Source of the DNA: Pseudoruegeria aquimaris
GTDB taxonomy: Bacteria > Pseudomonadota > Alphaproteobacteria > Rhodobacterales > Rhodobacteraceae
DNA length: 64,000 nt
Reading direction: 5' to 3'
Assembly (NCBI RefSeq): GCF_900172235.1
Contig: NZ_FWFQ01000013.1
Coordinates: 1-64,000, forward strand
This document shows, in pieces, positions 1-8,380 of the stretch; position 1 is the stretch's first letter; each line of letters starts with the position of its first letter. Below the pieces are notes generated by a model that did no database searches, was not told the DNA's origin, and was given only the letters and a program-made list of their open reading frames with translations. A program made the position numbers and the translations under genes.

Positions 1-192
1 AACGTCCGCGTGGTCAGGACCGTCGACCGAGACCTCTACCGCGAACGCAACAAGGTCGAACGGTTCTTCAATCGTCTCAAACACTTCCGCGGCATCGCAA
101 CGCGATACTTCAAAACCGCAGCAAACTTCCTCGCCGCACTTCACCTCGCTTGCTCAAGGCTCTGGATCAGACATTATGAGTCCACGACCTAG
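1..192 (+). mobile_element. IS5-family transposase, C-terminal remnant at window edge
   Basis: Open from the window edge to a TAG at 190-192. The reading frame encodes the end of an IS5-type DDE transposase, including RNKVERFFNRLKHFRGIATR followed by FLAALHLACSRLWI and a terminal YESTT, which is typical of alphaproteobacterial members of the group. The Glu in NKVERFF fits the final catalytic acid of the DDE triad. The 5' part lies outside the window, so it is unknown whether the element is complete. Its stop codon overlaps the stop codon of the convergent nnr gene, so the right end of the element must lie at or next to position 189-192. Confidence 0.85.
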
Positions 193-1802
193 GCCTCAAG
201 CCGCCGCAGAACCTCGGGAATGGCCTCGGGCAGATCCTCGGCGATCAGCCCGGGCCCGAAGGCCCGCGCCGCTTCCACATGCAGGTAGGCCGCCGTCTGC
301 GCCGCCTCGAAGGCCGGCGCGCCGCGGGCCATGAGCCCGGCGATCAGCCCGGCCAGAACGTCCCCCGCCCCCGCCGTCGCCAGCCAGGGCGCCGCCCGCT
401 CGTAGGCCGCCCCATGCAGCGCGCAGCGGCCATCCGGCGCCGCGATCGCCGTATCCGCCCCCTTCAACAGCACGGTGCAGCCCGCCCGCGCGGCCGCCGC
501 CTGCACCGCGTCCAGCTTCGAAAAGGCCGGCCCGGCATCGGGCGTGCCCGCCAGCCGCTCGGCGAGATCGGGAAACAGCCGCGCGAATTCGCCGCCGTGG
601 GGCGTCAGCACGCAGAGCGGATGCAACCGCCCCAACAGCGCCTCGGGCGCCTCCGCGAAAGCCGAAAGCGCATCGGCATCCAGCACGGTTGCGCGCGCAC
701 GCACCGCCGGCCCCAGCACGGTGTCCACATACGCGCGCGCCCGCGCCTGCCCCAGCCCCGGGCCGAGACAGAGCACATTGAGCCGCGCATCCTCCAGCAG
801 CCGCGCCAGCGCACCTCCATCCTCAACGCCATTCAGCATGATCGCCGTCAACTGCGCCGCGCATTCCGCCACGGCCTCCGGCGGCGCCGCGACGCTCACC
901 AGCCCCGCCCCCACCCGCAGCGCCGCACGCGCCGCCAGCCGGGCGGCGCCGGTCCTGCCGCGGCCACCCGCACAGACGAGCACATGGCCGTGGGAATACT
1001 TGTGCCCCGACTGTCCGAATGGATCTCCCTTGCCCAGGCGCCAGGCCGGCGCCGACACCAGGGCCGCGGCGTCCGGCACGCCGCCTTCCGGCAGCCCGAT
1101 GTCCACCAGCCGCAAGCTCCCGCAATGGAACGGCCCCTCCGCCAGGAAATGCCCCCGCTTGAAGCGGTGGAAACTCACCGTCAGATCCGCCCAGAGCCCG
1201 TCACCGGCCAGCATCCGCCCGCTGTCGCTGCACAGGCCCGAGGGCAGGTCCACGGCCACGATGCGCGGCCGCGCCGGCTCACCGCGCAGATCCCACTCCG
1301 GCAGCATCCGCCCGAACCCGGCCTCGAACGACAGGCCGCGCGTCAGCCCGGTGCCGAAGAGCGCATCCACGATCAGCGCGTAGCCCCAAGGGTCGAACCC
1401 CGCCTCCGGCCCCGGCCAGGGCCGCACTTCGCTCATCCCGCACCAGCGGTCATGGTTCACCCGCGCATCCGGCGGCAGGCGCTCGGGCGCGCCGAAAAGA
1501 AACACCTCCACCGCCCAGCCGCGCTGCCGCAGCAGCCGCGCCACCACGAAACCGTCACCGCCGTTGTTGCCGGGCCCGCAGAGCACCGCAGCGCGCTTCC
1601 TCTCGCCCGAAATACCTCGGGGGGAGTCCGCAGGACGGGGGGCAGAGCCCCCCTCGCCCGCCAGGTCGGGCCATTCCGCCTCGATCGCGGCCACCACGCC
1701 TTCCCCGGCGCGCTCCATCAGTTCGAGCCCGGTGGCCTCACCGGCGGCGATCGCGGCGGATTCCGCGGCGCGCATTTGGGCAGCTGTCAAAAGTTCAGTC
1801 AT
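189..1802 (-). CDS. nnr: Bifunctional NAD(P)HX epimerase / NAD(P)HX dehydratase
   Basis: Repairs hydrated NAD(P)H in the cytoplasm. The N-terminal half (YjeF_N, about residues 1-215) epimerises R/S-NAD(P)HX. The C-terminal half (carbohydrate-kinase-like, about 230-535) dehydrates S-NAD(P)HX using ADP or ATP. Visible motifs are GPGNNGGDG in the first domain and KGADT plus TAGAGDVLAG in the second. The ATG at 1802 is preferred because the protein then begins MTELLTAAQMRAAE, the usual family start; an upstream GTG would add ten unconserved residues. About 537 aa. Between WPDLA and RKRAAVLCGPG there is an extra Gly/Pro/Arg-rich stretch of about 20 residues encoded by an intergenic-type repeat. 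The gene is divergent from glnB and convergent with the IS remnant. Confidence 0.93.
   Translation of the reverse strand: MTELLTAAQMRAAESAAIAAGEATGLELMERAGEGVVAAIEAEWPDLAGEGGSAPRPADSPRGISGERKRAAVLCGPGNNGGDGFVVARLLRQRGWAVEVFLFGAPERLPPDARVNHDRWCGMSEVRPWPGPEAGFDPWGYALIVDALFGTGLTRGLSFEAGFGRMLPEWDLRGEPARPRIVAVDLPSGLCSDSGRMLAGDGLWADLTVSFHRFKRGHFLAEGPFHCGSLRLVDIGLPEGGVPDAAALVSAPAWRLGKGDPFGQSGHKYSHGHVLVCAGGRGRTGAARLAARAALRVGAGLVSVAAPPEAVAECAAQLTAIMLNGVEDGGALARLLEDARLNVLCLGPGLGQARARAYVDTVLGPAVRARATVLDADALSAFAEAPEALLGRLHPLCVLTPHGGEFARLFPDLAERLAGTPDAGPAFSKLDAVQAAAARAGCTVLLKGADTAIAAPDGRCALHGAAYERAAPWLATAGAGDVLAGLIAGLMARGAPAFEAAQTAAYLHVEAARAFGPGLIAEDLPEAIPEVLRRLEA
1602..1662. repeat. Dispersed hairpin repeat, copy A, inside nnr
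   Basis: Contains CCCGAAATACCTCGGGGGG followed by a G-run/C-run stem (GGGGGGCAGAGCCCCCC). The same two blocks in the same order occur at 20252-20320 and, inverted, at 31891-31943, both in intergenic positions downstream of genes. Here the element lies inside the nnr reading frame, keeps the frame, and contributes roughly twenty residues between the start of the epimerase domain and its GPGNNGGDG motif. Confidence 0.75.
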
Positions 1803-1912
1803 TCCTGAAAGCCAAAAGTTTTCATTTTGCACATTTTCGCGCCATCATGCACAAATGTGATGCGCCCCTTTCGGATTCCCCCGGCAGCCCCGCACCCCGG
1901 CACCCTACCCAA

Positions 1913-2326
<414 letters not shown>

Positions 2327-2330
2327 CACC

Positions 2331-2355
2331 GGTGCCCTTCACTGACTGAAGGCGC
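2331..2355 (+). promoter_or_regulatory. Intercistronic hairpin between glnB and glnA
   Basis: CCTTCA (2336-2341) and TGAAGG (2347-2352) pair around a CTGAC loop. The stem can be extended by GGTG/CGCC with one bulged base. No U-tract follows, so it looks like an mRNA processing or stability element, or a partial terminator, that could set the glnB:glnA transcript ratio. Confidence 0.45.
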
Positions 2356-2400
2356 CTGAACCCACACCCACACCACAATCTGAAGGGAAGAGAAGGTCAC

Positions 2401-3807
2401 ATGAGCATCGCTGACGTTCTGAACATGATCAAGGAAGAGGGCGCCGAGTACGTCGACATCCGCTTCACGGACCCGCGCGGCAAACTGCAACACGTCACCG
2501 TGATGGCCGACCAGGTGGACGAAGACTTTCTCGAAGAAGGCTTCATGTTCGATGGTTCCTCCATCGCCGGCTGGAAATCCATCGACCAGTCCGACATGAA
2601 GCTGATGCCGGACACCGAGTCCGCCTACGTGGATCCGTTCTACGCCGAGAAGACGATCGCCATCCACTGCTCCGTCGTCGAGCCCGACACCGGCGAAGCC
2701 TACGACCGCGACCCGCGCGGCACCGCCCAGAAGGCCGAGGCCTACCTGAAGTCCTCCGGCATCGGTGACGCCGCCTACTTCGGCCCGGAAGCCGAGTTCT
2801 TCCTCTTCGACGACGTGAAATTCTCCGTCGAGATGAACAAGGTCTCCTACGAGGTGGACGCCATCGACGGCGCCTGGAACACCGACACCGACTACGAGAT
2901 GGGCAACATGGGCCACCGTCCGGGCATCAAGGGCGGCTACTTCCCCGTGAACCCGATCGACGACGGCCAGGACATCCGCTCCGAGATGCTCTCCACCATG
3001 AAGCGCATCGGCATGAAGGTCGACAAGCACCACCACGAAGTGGCCTCCTGCCAGCACGAACTGGGCCTGATCTTCGGCACGCTCACCAAGCAGGCCGACG
3101 ACCTCCAGAAATACAAATACGTGATCCACAACGTGGCCCACGCCTACGGCAAATCCGCCACCTTCATGCCCAAGCCGATCGCCGGCGACAACGGCACCGG
3201 CATGCACGTGAACATGTCGATCTGGAAAGACGGCAAGCCGCTCTTCGCGGGCGACAAATACGCCGATCTCTCCGATGAGGCCCTGTGGTTCATCGGCGGC
3301 ATCCTGAAGCACGCGAAAACGCTGAACGCCTTCACCAACCCGTCCACCAACTCCTACAAGCGCCTGATCCCCGGCTTCGAAGCCCCGGTTCTGCGCGCCT
3401 ACTCCGCCCGCAACCGCTCCGGCTGCGTGCGGATCCCGTGGGCCGAATCCCCGAAAGCCAAGCGCGTCGAAGCCCGCTTCCCGGATCCCTCCGCGAACCC
3501 CTACCTCTGCTTCGCCGCCCTGCTGATGGCCGGCCTCGACGGCATCAAGAACAAGATCGATCCGGGCGAAGCCTCCGACAAGGATCTCTACGATCTGCCG
3601 AAGGAAGAGCTCGAAGGCATCCCCACGGTCTGCGCCTCGCTGCGTGAAGCCCTTGAAAGCCTGGAAGCCGACCACGACTTCCTGCTGGCCGGCGACGTCT
3701 TCACCAAAGACCAGATCCAGGGCTACCTCGATCTGAAATGGGAAGAGGTCTACGCCTACGAGCACACGCCGCACCCGGTGGAATTCAAGATGTACTACAG
3801 CTGCTAA
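2401..3807 (+). CDS. glnA: Glutamine synthetase type I
   Basis: Condenses glutamate and ammonia to glutamine with ATP; a dodecameric cytoplasmic enzyme. At 468 aa it has the usual GSI length. Visible motifs are [11 protein letters not shown] near residue 50, the ATP-binding region with NGTGMHVN, and the catalytic segment NRSGCVRIP. The adenylylation site Tyr397 lies in DKDLYDLP, exactly where it is in the enterobacterial enzyme, so control by GlnE is expected. The ATG follows GAAGGGAAGAGAAGG. Together with glnB upstream and a strong terminator downstream it forms a closed transcription unit. Confidence 0.98.
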   Translation: MSIADVLNMIKEEGAEYVDIRFTDPRGKLQHVTVMADQVDEDFLEEGFMFDGSSIAGWKSIDQSDMKLMPDTESAYVDPFYAEKTIAIHCSVVEPDTGEAYDRDPRGTAQKAEAYLKSSGIGDAAYFGPEAEFFLFDDVKFSVEMNKVSYEVDAIDGAWNTDTDYEMGNMGHRPGIKGGYFPVNPIDDGQDIRSEMLSTMKRIGMKVDKHHHEVASCQHELGLIFGTLTKQADDLQKYKYVIHNVAHAYGKSATFMPKPIAGDNGTGMHVNMSIWKDGKPLFAGDKYADLSDEALWFIGGILKHAKTLNAFTNPSTNSYKRLIPGFEAPVLRAYSARNRSGCVRIPWAESPKAKRVEARFPDPSANPYLCFAALLMAGLDGIKNKIDPGEASDKDLYDLPKEELEGIPTVCASLREALESLEADHDFLLAGDVFTKDQIQGYLDLKWEEVYAYEHTPHPVEFKMYYSC

Positions 3808-3826
3808 TAGCTGGGACAGTGAAGAG

Positions 3827-3851
3827 AAAGGGCGCCTTCGGGCGCCCTTTT
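3827..3851 (+). terminator. Rho-independent terminator of glnBA
   Basis: AAAGGGCGCC and GGCGCCCTTT form a ten-base-pair stem capped by a TTCG tetraloop, followed by T-rich sequence. It lies 20 bp after the glnA stop. Confidence 0.93.
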
Positions 3852-3900
3852 GCTTTTGGAGTCAGCGCTTTGCGCGTGAATGTTCAGGTGCCGCGCCCTT

Positions 3901-4713
3901 TCACATGCCTGCAGGCGGCACGGCGCCTGCCCCGGCGAACACCACCTCCGCCTGCGCCACCGTCAGCCTCTCGCGCGGCAGAACGTAGGTGTGGATCGAG
4001 AAGACGACCGCCCGCGTCCGCGGCAGGCGCAGCAGGCACTGGCGCTCGCTGCGCAGGTAGGGAAAGCTCGGATGGCTGTCGCGGTGGGGCTCGCCCTCGG
4101 AGCGCGGTGCATGAAGCTCGGGGCTCCGGTAGAACAGCAGGTTGTGGCGGCAGAGCGGCTGCTCGGGGCGGATCGCCTCGAACATCCGCTGCACGCGCCT
4201 GGCCAGCATCGCGTCGTAATCCTGCACCGGCCCGTGGATCGCCGTCAGCGGGCGGCCGATCTTCTCCGAGAGCGTCCAGCTGGCCGGGAAACACAGGATG
4301 GCCGCCGTCATCACGTGCTCATCCGCGCCTTCGGGCTTCTGCAGGATCACGAAATCCTCCTGCACGAGACGCCCCAACATCTTGAGCGGCGCCTCCGGCG
4401 TGGGCGCGACGATGGCGCCATCCGGGCGCCGGATCGCCCCGCCCGCAAGCGGCGTGAAGCCCGGCGCCGGCAGGTGCCCGTCACGGATGAAGGCCAGCAG
4501 TTCGTCGCAGGGCCCGGCGGCCTCGGGCAGCATCGCGTGCACCGCGCCTTCCCGCTCCGCCAGAAGCGCATCGCGCCGGGCCATCTGGCCGCTGTAGGCC
4601 TCGTCCCGCTGCAACCAGTCCGCCAGCGCCATCGGGCGCACACCGGGCAGCTTCCGGCCGAGGCGCAGCTCGCGCGGGGTGAACGGAAGGCGGCTCTGGA
4701 GCGGGGGTGTCAT
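3901..4713 (-). CDS. DUF3445 family, haem-dependent oxidative N-demethylase-like protein
   Basis: About 270 aa. It matches the DUF3445 family whose characterised member is the alpha subunit of the haem-dependent oxidative N-demethylase (HODM), a PAS-fold haem enzyme that demethylates dimethylamine. Supporting segments are an N-terminal ADWLQRDEAY, a central GADEHVMTAAILCFPASW with SEKIGRPLTAIHGPV, the NLLFYRSPELH region, and a C-terminal ECEP-like SEGEPHRDS with YLRSERQCLLRLP. The ATG at 4713 is preferred because the family begins close to LPFTPRELRLGRKLPG. No obvious HODM partner subunits adjoin it. It is transcribed away from dddP across a 154-bp shared upstream region and runs towards the glnA terminator. 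The substrate is inferred only from the family. Confidence 0.82.
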   Translation of the reverse strand: MTPPLQSRLPFTPRELRLGRKLPGVRPMALADWLQRDEAYSGQMARRDALLAEREGAVHAMLPEAAGPCDELLAFIRDGHLPAPGFTPLAGGAIRRPDGAIVAPTPEAPLKMLGRLVQEDFVILQKPEGADEHVMTAAILCFPASWTLSEKIGRPLTAIHGPVQDYDAMLARRVQRMFEAIRPEQPLCRHNLLFYRSPELHAPRSEGEPHRDSHPSFPYLRSERQCLLRLPRTRAVVFSIHTYVLPRERLTVAQAEVVFAGAGAVPPAGM

Positions 4714-4867
4714 GGCGTTCCTGGCGGTGGCTGCCTCCCTGTCTAGCGCCCGCCCCGCGCGGTGCAAAGGCCGAAAAACGACACATCCCCCCCGCATGGC
4801 CCGTCGCTTTCAGGCAGGACGCCCCGCCCCGCGCCCCGTCATCGTGGACGGCAGGGAGGCCCGCGCC

Positions 4868-6193
4868 ATGAACGATCACTACCGCGACATCCGAAAGATC
4901 GATCCGAGCCGGGGCGCCACCCTCGGAGACGGCACGCCCAACGATGCAGACCGCATCGAGATCGGCCCCACCCGGCTGGCCTTCAGCGAATGGGCCGCGG
5001 CGGGGCTGGAGCTGCCCGATCTGGCCGAGATGCGCCGCTTCCGCTGGGCGCGGCTGACCCGGCACGTGGTGGAGCGCGACTACGGCGGCCTGCTGATGTT
5101 CGATCCGCTCAACATCCGTTACGCCACCGACAGCACCAACATGCAGCTCTGGAACACCCACAACCCGTTCCGCGCGGTGCTGCTCTGCGCCGACGGCTAC
5201 ATGGTGATCTGGGATTACAAGAACGCCCCCTTCCTTTCGGGCTTCAACCCGCTGGTGCGCGAGGCCCGCTCCGGCGCCGATCTCTTCTATTTCGACCGGG
5301 GCGACAGGATCGACATCGCCGCCGACGTGTTCTCCAACGAGGTGCGCCTGCTGATCGAAGCCCACGGCGGCGGCAACATGCGGCTGGCGGTGGACAAGCC
5401 AATGATCCACGGGCTGCGGGCGCTGGAAGCGCAGGGCTTCACGGTGATGCCCGGCGAGGAAGTCACCGAGAAATCCCGCAGCATCAAGGGGCCCGAGGAA
5501 ATCCGCGCCATGCGCTGTGCCTCCCACGCCTGCGAAATCGCGGTGGCCGAGATGGAGGCCGCCTGCGCTCCGGGCCTGAGCGAAGACGAGGTCTGGGCGG
5601 TGCTGCACGCCGAGAACATCAAGCGCGGCGGCGAATGGATCGAGACGCGGCTGCTGGCCTCCGGCCCGCGCACGAACCCCTGGTTCCAGGAATGCGGCCC
5701 CCGCGTGATCCGCAACAACGAGATCGTCGCCTTCGACACCGATCTCATCGGCAGCTACGGCATCTGCGTGGACATCTCGCGCACCTGGTGGGTGGGCGAT
5801 CGCGCCCCCCGGCCCGACATGATCGCCGCCATGCAGCACGCCCATGAGCACATCATGACCAACATGGAGATGCTCGCCCCCGGCGTGGCCATGCGCGATC
5901 TCACCTTCAACAGCCACCGGCTGGCCCCGGAGTACCAGAAGCAGAAATACGGCTGCCTGATGCACGGCGTCGGCCTTTGCGACGAGTGGCCTCTCATCGC
6001 CTACCCCGACAAGTTCGTGGAAGGCGCCTTCGACTACCAGCTCGAGCCGGGGATGGTGCTCTGCGTGGAAGCGCTGGTGAGCCCGGAGGGCGGCGATTTC
6101 TCGATCAAGCTGGAAGACCAGGTGCTCATCACCGAGACCGGCTACGAGAACCTCACCCGCTACCCCTTCGATCAACGCCTGATGGGGCTCTGA
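4868..6193 (+). CDS. dddP: Dimethylsulfoniopropionate lyase DddP (M24 fold)
   Basis: Cleaves DMSP to dimethyl sulfide and acrylate in the cytoplasm. At 441 aa it has the length of roseobacter DddP, and the start MNDHYRDIRKIDPSRGATLG is characteristic of it. The protein belongs to the M24 creatinase/aminopeptidase fold. The expected dinuclear metal ligands are all present: Asp290 and Asp292 (FDTDLIG), Asp302 (VDISRTWW), His366 (LMHGVGL), Glu401 (LCVEAL) and Glu416 (IKLEDQV). This is a constant shift of five from the numbering of the published DddP structure (295/297/307/371/406/421). The ATG at 4868 follows GGGAGG at good spacing. It stands alone, divergent from the DUF3445 gene, with no acrylate-processing genes beside it. 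Confidence 0.95.
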   Translation: MNDHYRDIRKIDPSRGATLGDGTPNDADRIEIGPTRLAFSEWAAAGLELPDLAEMRRFRWARLTRHVVERDYGGLLMFDPLNIRYATDSTNMQLWNTHNPFRAVLLCADGYMVIWDYKNAPFLSGFNPLVREARSGADLFYFDRGDRIDIAADVFSNEVRLLIEAHGGGNMRLAVDKPMIHGLRALEAQGFTVMPGEEVTEKSRSIKGPEEIRAMRCASHACEIAVAEMEAACAPGLSEDEVWAVLHAENIKRGGEWIETRLLASGPRTNPWFQECGPRVIRNNEIVAFDTDLIGSYGICVDISRTWWVGDRAPRPDMIAAMQHAHEHIMTNMEMLAPGVAMRDLTFNSHRLAPEYQKQKYGCLMHGVGLCDEWPLIAYPDKFVEGAFDYQLEPGMVLCVEALVSPEGGDFSIKLEDQVLITETGYENLTRYPFDQRLMGL

Positions 6194-6313
6194 ATACCCC
6201 TACTGCCGTCACGCTCCCTCACCAAGCCGTGAGGGCCGGGCCGGATCCCTTGAGAAAGCCGCGCGCGCGGCCCACTCTCTCTGGGAACCGCAAGCAAAGG
6301 CAGGATCAGAGCG

Positions 6314-7543
6314 ATGCCGATGGAGAAGATCACCTTTCCGGGCCATTCCGGCGCGCCGCTCGCGGCCCGGCTGGATCTGCCCGACGGGCCGCATCTGGCC
6401 ACGGCCATCTTTGCCCATTGCTTCACCTGCACAAAAGACATCACCGCCGCCCGGCGCATCGCGGGGCGTCTTGCCGCCATGGGCATCGCCGTTCTGCGCT
6501 TCGATTTCACCGGGCTGGGCCATTCCGAAGGCGAGTTCGCCAATACGAGCTTCACCTCCAATGCCGCCGATCTCGCCGCCGCGGCGCGCTACCTGAAGGG
6601 GCGCGGCATGGCGCCGGCCATGCTGGTCGGCCATTCGCTGGGCGGCGCGGCGGTGCTGCGCGCGGCCGCCGACATCAAGGCCGAAACCAGCGCGCTCCGG
6701 GCCGTGGTGACGCTGGGCGCCCCGTTCGATCCGGCCCACGTCACCCATATGTTCGGCGACGCGCTGGAGGAGATCCGCAGCAAGGGCAAGGCCGAGGTGA
6801 CGCTCGCCGGGCGCCCCTTCACCATCGGCCGGGATTTCCTGGAAGACGTGAGCGAAGCCGATCTCAAGGCCCGCATCGGCCACCTCGGCGCGGCACTCCT
6901 GGTTCTGCACGCCCCGCGGGACGCCACCGTCGGCATCGAGAACGCCGCCCTGATCTTCGATGCCGCCCGCCACCCCAAGAGCTTCGTCACCCTGGATGAC
7001 GCCGACCACCTGGTCACCCGCCCCGAAGACGCCGAATACGCCGCCGAGGTGATCGCCGCCTGGGCCGGGCGCTACCTCGATCTGCGCCCCCCGGCCCCGC
7101 CCATCGGCGCCCCGGAAGGCGTCGTGCGCGTGGCCGAGGCCGATCCAGACGGTTTCCTGCAGGATGTGAACGCCGGCCCCTACCACCACGCGCTCGCCGA
7201 TGAGCCGCTGGCCTACGGCGGCACCAATCGGGGCATGTCGCCCTACGGCTTCCTCTCCGCCGGCCTCGGCGCCTGCACCTCGATGACGATCCGCATGTAT
7301 GCCCGGCGCAAGGGCTGGCCGCTTTCCCACGTCCGGGTGGATGTCACGCACGACAAGGTCCACGCGCAGGATGCCGAAGGGGCGGGCACCAACCAGAAGA
7401 TCGACAGCTTCCGCCGCGAGATCCACCTCGACGGCCCCCTGACGGACGAGCAGCGCCAGCGGCTGCTGGAAATCGCCGACAGATGCCCCGTGCACAAGAC
7501 CCTCGAAAGCAGCGCCCGCATCGTCACCACGCTGGCAGCCTAG
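6314..7543 (+). CDS. Alpha/beta hydrolase-OsmC fusion protein
   Basis: A two-domain protein of 409 aa. Residues about 1-250 are an alpha/beta hydrolase with nucleophile elbow GHSLGG and an early HCFTCTKDI segment. Residues about 270-409 are an OsmC/Ohr-type thiol peroxidase domain with the two expected redox cysteines in GACTSMT and CPVHKTLE. The fused architecture is known from proteobacteria. It suggests hydrolysis of an acyl or peroxide-containing substrate coupled to peroxide reduction, but the substrate is unknown. The ATG follows GGCAGGATCAGAGCG. It sits 120 bp downstream of dddP on the same strand with no terminator between, so read-through is possible. Confidence 0.9.
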   Translation: MPMEKITFPGHSGAPLAARLDLPDGPHLATAIFAHCFTCTKDITAARRIAGRLAAMGIAVLRFDFTGLGHSEGEFANTSFTSNAADLAAAARYLKGRGMAPAMLVGHSLGGAAVLRAAADIKAETSALRAVVTLGAPFDPAHVTHMFGDALEEIRSKGKAEVTLAGRPFTIGRDFLEDVSEADLKARIGHLGAALLVLHAPRDATVGIENAALIFDAARHPKSFVTLDDADHLVTRPEDAEYAAEVIAAWAGRYLDLRPPAPPIGAPEGVVRVAEADPDGFLQDVNAGPYHHALADEPLAYGGTNRGMSPYGFLSAGLGACTSMTIRMYARRKGWPLSHVRVDVTHDKVHAQDAEGAGTNQKIDSFRREIHLDGPLTDEQRQRLLEIADRCPVHKTLESSARIVTTLAA

Positions 7544-7581
7544 CACGCCGGTGCCGGGCGGCGGGCGGCGGGCGGCAGGCG

Positions 7582-8370
7582 CTACTCCGGGTAGCCCAAC
7601 GCCGCCAGCAGGTCAGGGTCCACCTGCGCCTGCACATGCGCGCGCAGGGCTTCGGGCAGGCTGTCCCACGGTGAGCTCGCGAGGTATCGGGCGCGGTAGT
7701 CTTTCAGGCTGTGCTTCTCCGCCTTGGCGGAGGCCTCCGGCGGGGTCAGCGCGCCCACCGCGATGCCGAGCTGCTCGCAGGCCGCGCCCATGGTGGCCTC
7801 GAAATCGGCCAGCAGGGCTTCGTAGCACAGGATCTCGGCATGGGGCGCCGCCTCGCGGAAGGCGAGGTAGCTGCGCATCTTGCGCGCCCAGAGATCGAGC
7901 GGAGACGGCAGGATGACCGGTGCAAGCTGATCGCGCGCGACGGGCAGCCAGGGGCTGCCCAAGAAGGCCTCGAGGCTCGGGCGCGCCGGCAGCAGATCGT
8001 GGTAGGGGTTGCGAAACAGCGAGGCGAGGAAATGCGCGGGGTGCTTGACCACGATCACGAAGGCACAGGACGCCGCGCGCGCATCGCCCTGCAGGGCCCT
8101 GGGGCGCAGGGCCTGGTGCTTCCAGCCCATGAAGGCGCGCCCGTGCTGCCGGAACAGCTTGTCGAACATGGCTTCGCGAGCGAAGGGCTGCGCCGCCTCC
8201 GGCAGGCGCTCGATCTGGGCGAAGGCTTCCGGCGCCATATGCGCCATCAGGAAGCCTCGGTGGTGCAGCAGCTCGGCGGCCGATTGCGCCAGGAAGAAAT
8301 CCTCAAGCCAGTTGGTGCCGCAGTTGCGCTCCCCGCAGACCTTGATGAACTCCGCCCGGCCCGGCCCCAT
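7582..8370 (-). CDS. Sulfotransferase-like P-loop protein
   Basis: A 262-aa protein with an N-terminal strand-loop-helix VCGERNCGTNWLEDFF that resembles the 5'-phosphosulfate loop of PAPS-dependent sulfotransferases. A later FVIVVKHPAHFLASLF fits the 3'-phosphate-binding strand and helix (an R/K-P segment is typical there). No signal peptide is visible. It begins 10 bp after the end of the YibQ-like gene and is co-directional, so the two may be co-transcribed. I cannot name the acceptor; possible targets are a surface glycan or a small metabolite. Family assignment is moderate and specific function unknown. Confidence 0.6.
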   Translation of the reverse strand: MGPGRAEFIKVCGERNCGTNWLEDFFLAQSAAELLHHRGFLMAHMAPEAFAQIERLPEAAQPFAREAMFDKLFRQHGRAFMGWKHQALRPRALQGDARAASCAFVIVVKHPAHFLASLFRNPYHDLLPARPSLEAFLGSPWLPVARDQLAPVILPSPLDLWARKMRSYLAFREAAPHAEILCYEALLADFEATMGAACEQLGIAVGALTPPEASAKAEKHSLKDYRARYLASSPWDSLPEALRAHVQAQVDPDLLAALGYPE

Positions 8371-8380
8371 GCGCGGCGCC

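Noticed and set aside
279-1808. A 509-codon plus-strand open frame opposite nnr
   Set aside because: Rich in Arg/Gln/Pro, no recognisable domain; it is the high-GC shadow of nnr, which has full domain support.
3901-4867. Full HODM operon next to DUF3445
   Set aside because: Only the alpha-like subunit is present; neighbours are dddP and glnA.
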